DNA of 28,883 nucleotides. It comes from a virus. Within the stretch, counting starts at the first letter, position 1; each line of letters starts with the position of its first letter. The stretch is from IMG/VR virus record IMGVR_UViG_3300034418_001756, positions 1 to 28,883 of that record; one strand, written 5' to 3'. Of this stretch, positions 21,016-28,883 are shown in pieces. The notes below the pieces were generated by a model, which saw only the letters and a program-made list of their open reading frames with translations, was not told where the DNA came from and did no database searches. Made by a program: the position numbers and the translations under genes.

Positions 21016-21518
21016 AGAACGTACAACAAGAGCTAAACAGATTTGCTAAGTATGTTATTCAACAATCAAGAACAAATCTAACAAAGGGTAAAAAGAATAG
21101 TTCTAAGGCACTTTATAATAGTTTAGACTATGACTTAAACGTAAGTCCAAATAGTTTCTCTATGAGCTTTCTAATGGAAGATTATGGTATATTTCAAGAC
21201 AAGGGTGTAAGTGGTATAAAAAAGAAATACAATACACCTTATAGTTATACAAACAAGATGCCACCTCCAAGTAAAATGGATAAATGGATTGTAAGAAAAG
21301 GTTTAAAAGGTGTAAGAGGTAAAGATGGTAAATTCATATCAAGAAAGTCTTTACAATTTATGATAGCAAGAAGTATTTACAATAATGGTATAAAGCCAAG
21401 TTTGTTTTTTACAAAACCATTTGAGAAAGCATTTAAAAACTTAGACAAAGACATAATAGAAGCATACAAATTAGATGTTGAAGAACTACTAAAATTTACA
21501 ACAAATGGGAATAATTAA
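21009..21518 (+). CDS. HK97 gp10-like head-tail joining protein
   Basis: 169 aa. The pattern is a long N-terminal helix (VQQELNRFAKYVIQQSRTNL), then beta strands (ALYNSLDYDLNVSPNSFSMS), an aromatic loop (FLMEDYGIFQDKGVSG), and a helical end (KPFEKAFKNLDKDIIEAYKL). The YGIFQDKGVSG loop and basic loops (KGLKGVRGKDGKFISRKSL) are as in Bacteroidota phage gp10-like proteins. It likely joins head and tail. It overlaps the next gene by 14 bases. Confidence 0.6.
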   Translation: MLKNVQQELNRFAKYVIQQSRTNLTKGKKNSSKALYNSLDYDLNVSPNSFSMSFLMEDYGIFQDKGVSGIKKKYNTPYSYTNKMPPPSKMDKWIVRKGLKGVRGKDGKFISRKSLQFMIARSIYNNGIKPSLFFTKPFEKAFKNLDKDIIEAYKLDVEELLKFTTNGNN

Positions 21519-22569
21519 TACAAGAAGTCCACACTTTTTATCTGTATCAGATACTGACTTAGCAACTGCTACTTTAGATATTGAGATTTATACTGGAAAT
21601 GAAACAACTGGATATAGTGGTACACCTCAATATAGTTTAAGTAAAAAGATAATACTAAACACAACTAAAATATCTTTTGAAATATCAGAACTTATAAGAG
21701 ACTATTTAGATATAACTTTTGAAGGAGATTATGAATCCTCTGCTGAACAATTTTGTAAATGGGTAAGAACAACGCTTACTGCATTTGATGGTAATGGCAT
21801 ACAATTATCACAAGCAATAAGCACAGATTTAGCCTTTGAGAGTTATGGCTATTTTGAAGATGGTGCAAACTATTCTTTTGAATATGAAGGCTTGTTAATG
21901 AGTAATAGTGAAATGTTTATAGAATCTGGAGATGAGATAAAGATACCAATTCAAACAGATAGAACTGTAACAGTTAGATTTTATGATTCAGATAATGGTC
22001 TTTTAAATACAGAAACCTTTTCTTTATCAGACCAATCACAAGATAAAGTAGTTTATGCATCTTATACTGATGACCAAGCTGCAAAAGCAACCATTCAATA
22101 TACTGGAGATTCTGGTTCAGAAACATCAACTATAAAAATAACACAATTAAGCGAGTGTAAATTCACACCTTACAAGACAACATTTATAAACAAGTTTGGA
22201 GTGTTGCAAGATTTGTATTTCTTTAAAAAGTCAGTTGAGAAAATGACTACAAAAAGAGAAAGCTATAAAGCAAATATACTAGCATCAAACAACACTTATA
22301 ATACCTACAATCACACAAAAAGAGATTTTAATATAGAAGCAAACGAATCTGTTTCTTTAAGTAGTGGTTTTGTAAACGAATCATACAATGAAGTGTTTAA
22401 GCAGATGATGTTATCTGAAAAGGTATGGATTACAAACGCAAACAATCAAGTATATCCTATAAATATAAAGACAAGTAATATTACATACAAAACAAGTGTA
22501 AACGATAGATTAGTAGAATACACAATAGAGTTTGATAATTCTTATAATGTTTTAAATGACATAAGGTAA
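21505..22569 (+). CDS. Tail structural protein (Bacteroidota phage type)
   Basis: 354 aa, a beta-rich protein. The N-terminus (SPHFLSVSDTDLATATLDIE, IYTGN) reads as a beta-sandwich start. Further on it has FEISELIRDYLDITFEGDYE, KFTPYKTTFINKFGVLQDLY and the motif FFKKSVEKM, followed by a C-terminal part ending in YTIEFDNSYNVLNDIR. It stops immediately before the next start with no gap. The FINKFGVLQDLYFFKKS segment recurs in tail genes of this phage group in my memory; I cannot name the exact role (tail sheath, baseplate or adhesin-linked). Confidence 0.6.
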   Translation: MGIINTRSPHFLSVSDTDLATATLDIEIYTGNETTGYSGTPQYSLSKKIILNTTKISFEISELIRDYLDITFEGDYESSAEQFCKWVRTTLTAFDGNGIQLSQAISTDLAFESYGYFEDGANYSFEYEGLLMSNSEMFIESGDEIKIPIQTDRTVTVRFYDSDNGLLNTETFSLSDQSQDKVVYASYTDDQAAKATIQYTGDSGSETSTIKITQLSECKFTPYKTTFINKFGVLQDLYFFKKSVEKMTTKRESYKANILASNNTYNTYNHTKRDFNIEANESVSLSSGFVNESYNEVFKQMMLSEKVWITNANNQVYPINIKTSNITYKTSVNDRLVEYTIEFDNSYNVLNDIR

Positions 22570-24903
22570 ATGCAAAAAATACAACTATACATAGAAGGTC
22601 AGAGAGTAGATTTATTTGATGATGAAAGTGTTGTACTAACACAAACAATACAGAACGTAAAAGACGTTCAGAAAGTGTTTACAGACTATTCAAAGACATT
22701 CACACTACCAGCAACAAAAGAGAACAATAAGATATTTAAACACTATTATAACAATAGTATTACAAATGGTTTTGATGGTAGAGGTAGAGTAAATGCAACC
22801 TTAGAATTAAATTATTTAAAGTTTAGAAAAGGTAAAATAAAACTTGAAGGTGTTGATTTAAGAAACAATGTACCTTATACATACAAGGTTAGATTTACTG
22901 GCAACACAGTTACTTTAAAAGACTTACTTGGAGAAGATAAACTAGGTGCTTTAAGTGATTTAAACTCAAACACTTTAGTTTACAATGCTGCAAATGTAAA
23001 AACAAAGTTAAAAGCAAACCCAGCAACAAGTGATATTATAGCACCATTAATAACACATACGCAACAATTACATTACGATTCAGATTCTTCTGCTAACTTA
23101 GATGGTAACGTTTACTATGAAACTGGTGGTGGTAGTCATTTACACGGAGTATCTTGGGATGATTTAAAATATGCAATAAGAGTAGATACTATTATACAAG
23201 CAATAGGCACAAACTACGGAATAACTTTTAGCAATGATTTCTTTAATAGTACAAATACACCTTACTACAATTTGTTTATGTGGTTGCATAGAAAAAAAGG
23301 CTATGTAGAATCCCCAACTGCAACAGAGGTAGAATCTTTGGTTAATACTTGGACTGCTACAAATGTAGGTCAAACTTTTACATCAATGTCAAACACATCT
23401 ACTTTATATGTTGCTGGTGCTCCAAGCAGATATACTAAGCTAGATTTAAAACTAAGAACAACAAGTGGTTTTTCTTATAGTGTTTCTGTACAATTAAACG
23501 GAACAGAAATTTACAATAGTGGTAGTGTTACTGGAGACTTAGATATAACAAAAGACGATATAGGTACATCACAAGGTAATTATAATGTTATTATACAATC
23601 AGCTCAAAACGTTACATTCTCAGAAGTTACTTGGGATATTGGATATAGACTTTTGGCTGGTTTAGAATCATTTAATACTTATACATCTGCATCTTTTTCT
23701 CACACAAACGCTTTTGATTTTATTATTACACAACAGATACCAGATATAAAATGTATTGATTTCTTAACTGGTATTTTTAAAATGTTTAATCTAACATCTT
23801 ATGTTGATAATGATACAGATGAAGTAATTGTAAAAACGTTAGATGACTTTTATAGTGATGGTGTTTCTTACGATATAACTGAGTTTGTTGATAGAGATAA
23901 AAGTTCTGTTAATGTTGCTTTACCATTTAAAGAAATAACATTTGAACACGGAGATACAAAAACTTTTTTAGCTAGTAAACATTCACAACTATTTAACAAC
24001 ACTTGGGGAAAAATAGAGTACACAAGTGGAGAGAATTTAGATGGTAAAATATACAAGGTTAAAACACCTTTCTCTCATATGCTTTATGAAAGATTAACAG
24101 ATTTAGATACTGATACACTAACAACTGTTCAATATGGTTGGTATGTAGATGACAATCAATCTCCTTATTATGGTAAGCCTTTATTGTTCTACCCTATATT
24201 ACAAAACACAACAAGTATATCTTTTTTAGATAATACAAGCAGTCATTCAGAAGTTGCACAATATAATATACCTTCAAATAGTGTTGCATTATCATCATCA
24301 ACAAGTAAGTATAATATAAACTTTAATAATGAGATAAACGAATATGCTTTAGATAATACATTTACAAATACTTTATTTGAAGCGTACCATAAAGATTATA
24401 TTTCTGATGTATTTGATGCAACAAACAGATTAACAAAAGTAACTGCATATCTACCTTTAAGAATATTACTTAACTACACACTAGCAGACAGATTTAATAT
24501 TAGTGGTACAACGTATAAGATTAATAGTATAAAAACAAATATGCTTACTGGTAAATCTGATTTAGAGTTGTTAAACGATATCTATACACCACCAGCACCA
24601 GCAATACCACCAGATACAACACCACCAACTGCACCAGTAATTGGCACACCAATAGTAGGTACGAATCAAGTTTATTTCTGTTGGGCAGCATCAAGTGATG
24701 GTACTGGAGTAGGTGTAAAAAGTTATTCTGTTACACAAGATGGAGTGCTTGTGCAAAGAGTATCAGCAACACCGATACAAGACTTTTATTGCGTTACAAT
24801 AACTGGTTTAGCAAGTGCAACAACTTACGCATTTGGAGTAGCTGCAACAGACTTTAATGGCAATGTATCAACAACAACAACTATAAATGTAACAACGTCA
24901 TAA
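22570..24903 (+). CDS. Large tail protein with C-terminal Fn3 domain
   Basis: 777 aa, starting without a gap. The N-terminal 120 residues (RVDLFDDESVVLTQTIQNVK, FTDYSKTFTLPATKENNKIF, LEGVDLRNNVPYTYKVRFTG, LKDLLGEDKLGALSDL) follow a pattern I associate with structural proteins of marine Bacteroidota phages. The middle is beta-rich with low-complexity Thr/Ser/Asn. After a Pro-rich hinge (PPAPAIPPDTTPPTAPVIG) the last about 95 residues look like a fibronectin type III domain (VYFCWAASSDGTGVGVKSYS, then YAFGVAATDFNGNVSTTTT). Fn3 modules on phage tails aid weak surface or glycan binding. It overlaps the next start. Confidence 0.7.
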   Translation: MQKIQLYIEGQRVDLFDDESVVLTQTIQNVKDVQKVFTDYSKTFTLPATKENNKIFKHYYNNSITNGFDGRGRVNATLELNYLKFRKGKIKLEGVDLRNNVPYTYKVRFTGNTVTLKDLLGEDKLGALSDLNSNTLVYNAANVKTKLKANPATSDIIAPLITHTQQLHYDSDSSANLDGNVYYETGGGSHLHGVSWDDLKYAIRVDTIIQAIGTNYGITFSNDFFNSTNTPYYNLFMWLHRKKGYVESPTATEVESLVNTWTATNVGQTFTSMSNTSTLYVAGAPSRYTKLDLKLRTTSGFSYSVSVQLNGTEIYNSGSVTGDLDITKDDIGTSQGNYNVIIQSAQNVTFSEVTWDIGYRLLAGLESFNTYTSASFSHTNAFDFIITQQIPDIKCIDFLTGIFKMFNLTSYVDNDTDEVIVKTLDDFYSDGVSYDITEFVDRDKSSVNVALPFKEITFEHGDTKTFLASKHSQLFNNTWGKIEYTSGENLDGKIYKVKTPFSHMLYERLTDLDTDTLTTVQYGWYVDDNQSPYYGKPLLFYPILQNTTSISFLDNTSSHSEVAQYNIPSNSVALSSSTSKYNINFNNEINEYALDNTFTNTLFEAYHKDYISDVFDATNRLTKVTAYLPLRILLNYTLADRFNISGTTYKINSIKTNMLTGKSDLELLNDIYTPPAPAIPPDTTPPTAPVIGTPIVGTNQVYFCWAASSDGTGVGVKSYSVTQDGVLVQRVSATPIQDFYCVTITGLASATTYAFGVAATDFNGNVSTTTTINVTTS

Positions 24904-25046
24904 TGATAAAAGAGATATTAGAATTGTTAAGAGATACAGATTGTAAATCTGAGATAGTACAAATAGCAAAAGGAAAGAATAAGTTTCCAGAAAGTTTTAA
25001 AGAAGTATTTAAAAGACAAAAACAAGAAATAAAATGGAAAAGATAA
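24903..25046 (+). CDS. Small helical protein before tape measure B
   Basis: 47 aa (MIKEILELLRDTDCKSEIVQ ...), its ATG inside the stop region of the previous gene (TAATG) and its end overlapping the next start by 13 bases. It is basic and helical. Overlaps on both sides support translation; function unknown. Confidence 0.5.
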   Translation: MIKEILELLRDTDCKSEIVQIAKGKNKFPESFKEVFKRQKQEIKWKR

Positions 25047-26830
25047 TTGTAGAGCTAGAAGCAAAAACTAATAAAGCCTTAAAAGGAATTGATAGTGTTG
25101 CAAAGAGTGTTGAAGATTTAAACAAAGAGGTAGTAAGTTCAAATAAAGATACTGCTAAATCTCTAAAAAATGTTGAAAGTGCATCTGGACAAGCTGCAAA
25201 AGGTATAAGAGGTATTGGTAATGCTATAAAGGCTGCTGGTATTGGATTAGCAATTGCTGCTTTTGCTACACTAAAAGATATCTTTATGCAGAATCAAAAG
25301 GCTGCTGATTTCTTTAATACATCATTTGAAGTTGTTAGTATTGCTTTTAATGATTTTGTAGGATTCATTATAGACAATGGCACGAAGGTAACGGATTTTT
25401 TCAAAGCTATTTTTGATGACCCATTAGAAAGTGTTAAGCAATTAGGAGCAAGTATAAAGGCAAACATTGTAGAACGATTTGAAAGTTTCTTAGATACTCT
25501 TGGTTTTTTAGCAAGTGCAGTAAAGAAAGTTTTTAGTGGAGATTTTGCTGGTGCATTAGAAGATGTAAAAAGTGCTGGTAAAGAATCATTAGATGTTTTA
25601 ACTGGAGTTAATGATGTATTTGATAAAGGTGTAGAGATTGTTAAAAGCAGTGCAGAAGCTATTTCAAATTATGCAAGTGAAACTGTTAAAGCTGCAAAAG
25701 GTAATGTAGAGTTAGCAAAATCAGCAGAATTAGCAGCAGTATTAAATCAAGGATTAATTGAAAAATATGACAGACAAGCAGAGCAATTAAGACAAATACG
25801 AGATGATGAAAGTAAAAGTATTGAAGAAAGAATAAAAGCTAATGAAGAACTTGCTTTAGTATTAGATGAGCAAGAAAAAGCAATGAAAGAAAATGCAGCT
25901 ATTGCAGTTGCATCTGCTGCTGCTGAATTATCAAAGAATAAAGAAAATATAGAGTTACAAAAAGCATATCAAGAAGCACTTAACGAACAAGCAGCTATTG
26001 AAGCACAAATAACTGGTTTTAGAAGTGAACAACAAACAAATGCAAATTCTTTATTAAGAGAACAAAAAGAAATAATGAATGAGATTGCTCTTTTTGGTAA
26101 ATCAGAAAGAGATAAAGAAAGATTAGAATTAGAGCAAGAATATGAATTAAATAAAGAGTTAATTGAAAGAGAAATTACAGACGATGCAGAAAAAAAAGAA
26201 AGATTACTTGCAGCAGAAACCGATTACAAGACTAAGTTAGCTGAGGTTAATAAAACATTTGCAGAAGAAGATTTAGCTATACAAACAACATTAGAAGAAG
26301 CAAAACAAAATATAAGAATGTTAGCAATAGATAATGTTGCAAAAGGGTTTGCATTACTTGGACAATTAGCTGGTAAAAACAAAGCATTACAAGCAGCAGC
26401 AATAGTTGGAGAAAACGCAGTTGGTATTGCAAAACAAGTAATTTCAACAAGAGCAGCAAATGCAGCAGTAACTGCTAAATATGCATTAATACCTGGAGGT
26501 TTAGCACTTGCAAAAGTAGAAAAAACTTTAAACAATGTTTCTCTTGGATTAGGTATAGCATCATCAGTTGCATCTACAAGTAAAGCATTATCAGCTTTAA
26601 AAGCTGGAGGAAGTGCTAGTAGTGGGGGAAGTCAAGGAGGAAGTGTACCAACTGGAGCATCTACACCACCATCATTTAATATAGTTGGTCAAAGTGATAC
26701 AAATCAATTAGCAGCAGCTATTGGAGGTCAATCTCAACAACCAGTACAAGCATACGTTGTAGCAAACGATGTAACAACTGCACAGAGTATGGATAGAAAT
26801 ATAATTGATGATGCAAGTTTAGGAGATTAA
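25034..26830 (+). CDS. Tape-measure-like protein B
   Basis: 598 aa. The N-terminus (IIVELEAKTNKALKGIDSVA, KSVEDLNKEV) is a helical lead as in tape measure proteins. A hydrophobic Ala/Gly segment follows near 60-80 (AIKAAGIGLAIAAFATL), then a long central region of charged helices (about 230-420) of coiled-coil type. The C-terminus is Gly/Ser-rich (near 525-545) and ends with PSFNIVGQSDTNQLAAAIGG and VVANDVTTAQSMDRNIIDDA, an ending that I know from tape-measure-like proteins of Bacteroidota phages. It is shorter than the one at 3971 and not related by eye. Role: tail length or internal tail scaffold; it lies before protease and capsid genes, which is unusual. Confidence 0.75.
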   Translation: MEKIIVELEAKTNKALKGIDSVAKSVEDLNKEVVSSNKDTAKSLKNVESASGQAAKGIRGIGNAIKAAGIGLAIAAFATLKDIFMQNQKAADFFNTSFEVVSIAFNDFVGFIIDNGTKVTDFFKAIFDDPLESVKQLGASIKANIVERFESFLDTLGFLASAVKKVFSGDFAGALEDVKSAGKESLDVLTGVNDVFDKGVEIVKSSAEAISNYASETVKAAKGNVELAKSAELAAVLNQGLIEKYDRQAEQLRQIRDDESKSIEERIKANEELALVLDEQEKAMKENAAIAVASAAAELSKNKENIELQKAYQEALNEQAAIEAQITGFRSEQQTNANSLLREQKEIMNEIALFGKSERDKERLELEQEYELNKELIEREITDDAEKKERLLAAETDYKTKLAEVNKTFAEEDLAIQTTLEEAKQNIRMLAIDNVAKGFALLGQLAGKNKALQAAAIVGENAVGIAKQVISTRAANAAVTAKYALIPGGLALAKVEKTLNNVSLGLGIASSVASTSKALSALKAGGSASSGGSQGGSVPTGASTPPSFNIVGQSDTNQLAAAIGGQSQQPVQAYVVANDVTTAQSMDRNIIDDASLGD

Positions 26831-26853
26831 AATGTAAAATAACACTAATAAAA

Positions 26854-26868
26854 TATTATATAAATATG
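26854..26868 (+). promoter_or_regulatory. TATTATATAAATATG motif, copy 4, abutting the protease start
   Basis: TATTATATAAAT precedes ATG at 26866, with one base difference from copies 3 and 5. It lies in the 35-base gap after the tape-measure-like gene, so it could be the promoter of the head genes. Confidence 0.55.
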
Positions 26869-27447
26869 AAGTTAATCGAACTTATTTTAGATGATGATGA
26901 AGCAATAGGAGTAGAAGCTATTTCTGTTGTTGAAAATCCAGCAATAGAATCTGATTTTGTTGCACTTAAAACACAAGAAATAAAACTTGCTGAAATAGAT
27001 AAAGAGAAGCGTTTATTAATGGGTGCTTTACTTATACCAAAGAAACCTATTTATAGAAAAAACGGAGAAGATGAATACTACATATTCTTTTCAGAAAAGA
27101 CTGTTGCAAAAGCATCTCAAATGTATTTACAAAATGGTAATCAATCTAATTCAACATTAGAACACAATTCAGAATTACAAGGTTTAACACTTGTTGAAAG
27201 TTGGATTGTAGAGGACAAACAAAAAGACAAGACTGCTTTGTATGGTTTAGATGTACCAGTTGGTACTTGGATGGGTAGTGTAAAAGTTGAGAATGAAGAT
27301 GTATGGAATAACTATGTAAAGACTGGTAAAGTAAAAGGGTTTTCAATAGAGGGTTACTTTGCAGATAAAATGGAAAGACCAAATGAAAAACTAAAAGAGG
27401 ATTTAGAGGAGAAGCAGTTAGCAGAACTTAAAAAACTATTATCATAA
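26866..27447 (+). CDS. Prohead protease (XkdF / HK97 type)
   Basis: 193 aa. The N-terminus (LIELILDDDEAIGVEAISVV, ENPAIESDF) is the lead of XkdF-type proteins. The protease core has LMGALLIPKKPIYR at 51-64, the histidine in TLEHNSELQG (H100) and the serine in VKGFSIEGYF (S160), the His/Ser pair of phage head proteases. These enzymes cleave scaffold and the major capsid protein during head maturation. The next genes are scaffold-like and major capsid, which supports the call. Its stop overlaps the next ATG (TAATG). Confidence 0.85.
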   Translation: MKLIELILDDDEAIGVEAISVVENPAIESDFVALKTQEIKLAEIDKEKRLLMGALLIPKKPIYRKNGEDEYYIFFSEKTVAKASQMYLQNGNQSNSTLEHNSELQGLTLVESWIVEDKQKDKTALYGLDVPVGTWMGSVKVENEDVWNNYVKTGKVKGFSIEGYFADKMERPNEKLKEDLEEKQLAELKKLLS

Positions 27448-27578
27448 TGAGAGCAGTATATTGTAAATGTAAAAATACTTATTCGATAGATTGTAAGAAT
27501 AATACTGATAAAAGTTGTAAGACTCCAGAGTATTGGAAACAAGGCATAGGAAGGATAAGTGCAAAAAAGGAAGAATAG
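27447..27578 (+). CDS. Cys-rich microprotein between protease and scaffold genes
   Basis: 43 aa (MRAVYCKCKNTYSIDCKNNT ...) with four Cys in C-x-C ... C ... C spacing, likely a tiny zinc-binding or disulfide-type fold. It starts inside the protease stop. Function unknown. Like the small proteins at 16670 and 17459 it carries a C-x-C pair, but no other likeness was seen. Confidence 0.5.
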   Translation: MRAVYCKCKNTYSIDCKNNTDKSCKTPEYWKQGIGRISAKKEE

Positions 27579-27610
27579 AAAACTGAAAATACAAAATATT
27601 AACTAAATTT

Positions 27611-27625
27611 TATTATATAATTATG
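27611..27625 (+). promoter_or_regulatory. TATTATATAATTATG motif, copy 5, abutting the next start
   Basis: Identical over 15 bases to copy 3, with ATG at 27623. It lies in the 44-base gap after the microprotein at 27447. Confidence 0.6.
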
Positions 27626-27979
27626 AATACACAAAAAAGAGTTTTTAATAAACTAGCAGAAGAAACAAAAGTTGAGTTGTCTGCACAAAAGATTGAGTTA
27701 GGTATTTTTGATGATATTGAAAAATTAAAAAACAAAGCCTTATCAGCAAGTAAAAGAGCAGAAAAAAGTGTGTTAAGTGCATTATCTGACTTTGCAGATA
27801 GTACGTCAGCTTTAGAACAAGCTATAAAAATCACAGAAGATGGTAAACAAAAAGCTAAAGAGCTTGGTGTAAATGAATTAATAAAACGAGCTGATTTAAT
27901 TAAATCACAGTTTGAAAGTGTTTTAAAAAAACATAGAAATAATATATCTGATTTAAGAAGTGTAAGAGGTAACATTTAA
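27623..27979 (+). CDS. Helical head-associated protein
   Basis: 118 aa, nearly all helical with heptad-like spacing (FNKLAEETKVELSAQKIELG, IFDDIEKLKNKALSASKRAE). It lies between protease and capsid genes and begins at a TATTATATAATTATG motif. Such coiled-coil proteins in this position are often scaffold or scaffold-linked. No catalytic motif. Role inferred from position. Confidence 0.6.
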   Translation: MNTQKRVFNKLAEETKVELSAQKIELGIFDDIEKLKNKALSASKRAEKSVLSALSDFADSTSALEQAIKITEDGKQKAKELGVNELIKRADLIKSQFESVLKKHRNNISDLRSVRGNI

Positions 27980-27998
27980 AGAATAATTAACTAAATAT

Positions 27999-28610
27999 AT
28001 GAACACAGACAGAACATTATTAAACAAAGCTAGAGTTTTACTTGGATTAGAAGTAAAGCTAGAGCAGATGAAGCTAGATAATGGTGCTATCTTAGAAGCT
28101 GAAGTATTTGAAGCTGGTGCAGAAATCTTTGTTGTCGCAGACGAAGAAAGAGTTGCAGTACCAGTTGGAGAATATGAGGTAGAAGGTGGTATGATTATAG
28201 TAGTTTCTGAAGAAGGTATCATTGGAGAGATTAAAGAAGTTGGAGCAGAAGAAGAAGCACCAGCAGAAACAGAAGCAGAAGAAGTTGAAGAAGAATTATC
28301 AACTGAAACTGCATCTCCAAAGAAGATAGTAAAATCAATTAGTGAAGAAATGTTCTTCTCAGAAATTGAAAAACTAAGAACTGAAATTAACGAACTAAAA
28401 CTTTCTAAAACAGAAGTTGTTGCAGAAGAAGTACAAGTTGAATTATCAGAAGAAGTAAAGGAAGATAAAGTAGAATTATCTGCTGAAGAAGTTGAAGGAA
28501 TTACACATACTCCAGAAAACTTATCTGACAAAAAAGAATTAAACCTTTATTCTCAAAAAGGGAATAAAAACACAACAAGAAATAGAATATTTAACAAAAT
28601 AAACAAATAA
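27999..28610 (+). CDS. Scaffold-like acidic protein upstream of the major capsid
   Basis: 203 aa. The N-terminal part (NKARVLLGLEVKLEQMKLDN, GAILEAEVFEAGAEIFVVAD, VPVGEYEVEGGMIIVV) is a beta-rich domain common upstream of capsid genes in Bacteroidota phages. A very acidic middle (about 80-110) and a coiled coil (FFSEIEKLRTEINELKLSK) follow, then a basic C-terminus (KGNKNTTRNRIFNKINK). An acidic plus coiled-coil body with a basic C-terminal end that can bind capsid is the layout of scaffold proteins. It would be removed by the protease at 26866. Confidence 0.65.
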   Translation: MNTDRTLLNKARVLLGLEVKLEQMKLDNGAILEAEVFEAGAEIFVVADEERVAVPVGEYEVEGGMIIVVSEEGIIGEIKEVGAEEEAPAETEAEEVEEELSTETASPKKIVKSISEEMFFSEIEKLRTEINELKLSKTEVVAEEVQVELSEEVKEDKVELSAEEVEGITHTPENLSDKKELNLYSQKGNKNTTRNRIFNKINK

Positions 28611-28614
28611 AAAA

Positions 28615-28883
28615 ATGAGTTTATCAATTACAACAACGTATGCTGGAGAATTTGCTGGGAAATATGTATCAGCAGCACTTTTATCTGGAAATACAATCGC
28701 AAACAACTTAATCGAAGTTAAGCCAAACGTAAAGTTTAAAGAAGTATTAAAAAGAGTAAATCTTTCTGGTGCTATTAAAAATGCATCTTGTGATTTTACA
28801 GATGCTGGAGTAGTTGCTTTAACAGAGAAGATTATTGAGCCAAAAGAATTACAAGTAAATTTAGAATTGTGTAAAACTCCTTT
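28615..28883 (+). CDS. Major capsid protein, N-terminal part (3' cut by window edge)
   Basis: The visible 89 residues (MSLSITTTYAGEFAGKYVSA, ALLSGNTIANNLIEVKPNVK, FKEVLKRVNLSGAIKNASCD, F ...) follow the N-terminal pattern of major capsid proteins of Bacteroidota phages, with AGxFxGKYVSAALLSGNTI and VKPNVKFKE. It follows the scaffold-like gene by four bases. The HK97-like fold is expected from the family, but only the N-terminal arm is in view. Confidence 0.8.
   Translation, partial: MSLSITTTYAGEFAGKYVSAALLSGNTIANNLIEVKPNVKFKEVLKRVNLSGAIKNASCDFTDAGVVALTEKIIEPKELQVNLELCKTP

Noticed and set aside
28220-28470. Tandem repeat or repeat protein in the GAAGAAG-rich stretch
   Set aside because: It is low-complexity Glu/Ala/Val coding for the acidic middle of a scaffold-like protein, without a fixed repeat unit.

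Overview
The window reads as DNA from one or more tailed phages (siphovirus-like) or prophages of a member of the Bacteroidota, most likely a flavobacterium. The DNA is very AT-rich and every gene I can support lies on the + strand. Start codons lack Shine-Dalgarno sequences. Several promoters fit the Bacteroidota form (TTTG, about 20 bases, TAnnTTTG). Many proteins have the look of families from marine Bacteroidota phages. No integrase, tRNA, rRNA, CRISPR or reverse transcriptase was found.

Layout. (1) 1-8524: tail and host-contact module A. It holds two related receptor-binding-type proteins (the first cut by the window edge) around a small membrane/holin-like cassette, then a tail tube protein, a tail assembly chaperone with a lambda-like GGGAAAG -1 frameshift site, a 745-aa tape measure protein and a 768-aa tail tip protein. 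A strong terminator ends the module. (2) 8590-14029: early module. It holds a small HTH regulator, a Rad52-like annealing protein, a small protein ending in an SSB-like NDLPF tip, a RecE-like exonuclease, a DnaA-domain-IV-like protein, a VRR-NUC nuclease, a replication initiator with iteron-like repeats and an AT-rich stretch inside its own gene (candidate origin), a PD-(D/E)XK-type nuclease and several microproteins. (3) 14038-18172: accessory module. It holds a beta-class amino-methyltransferase, a second DnaA-like HTH protein, a 331-bp hairpin-rich cassette bounded by inverted repeats, a small sigma-like factor, a short C5-cytosine methyltransferase-like protein and a run of microgenes. (4) 18244-28883: packaging, tail and head module B. 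It holds small and large terminase, a second tail assembly chaperone with a T10 -1 frameshift site, tail completion proteins, two large tail proteins (one with an Fn3 domain), a second tape-measure-like protein of 598 aa, an XkdF/HK97-type prohead protease, scaffold-like proteins and the start of the major capsid protein (cut by the window edge).

How it fits together. The recombination and replication genes of part 2 would copy the genome, the methyltransferases of part 3 could protect it, the terminase packages it, and the protease, scaffold and capsid genes build the head. The striking point is that two complete, unrelated chaperone plus tape-measure sets lie in one 29-kb stretch. Base usage also changes near 14.03 kb: CpG and GCG/GGC codons are common on the left and scarce on the right. 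So the window may be two phages or prophages side by side, a recombinant genome, an assembly join, or a phage with two tail modules; sequence alone does not decide. In part B a conserved TATTATATAATTAT motif abuts three start codons at a fixed distance and sits upstream of two more genes. It may be the target of the small sigma factor.
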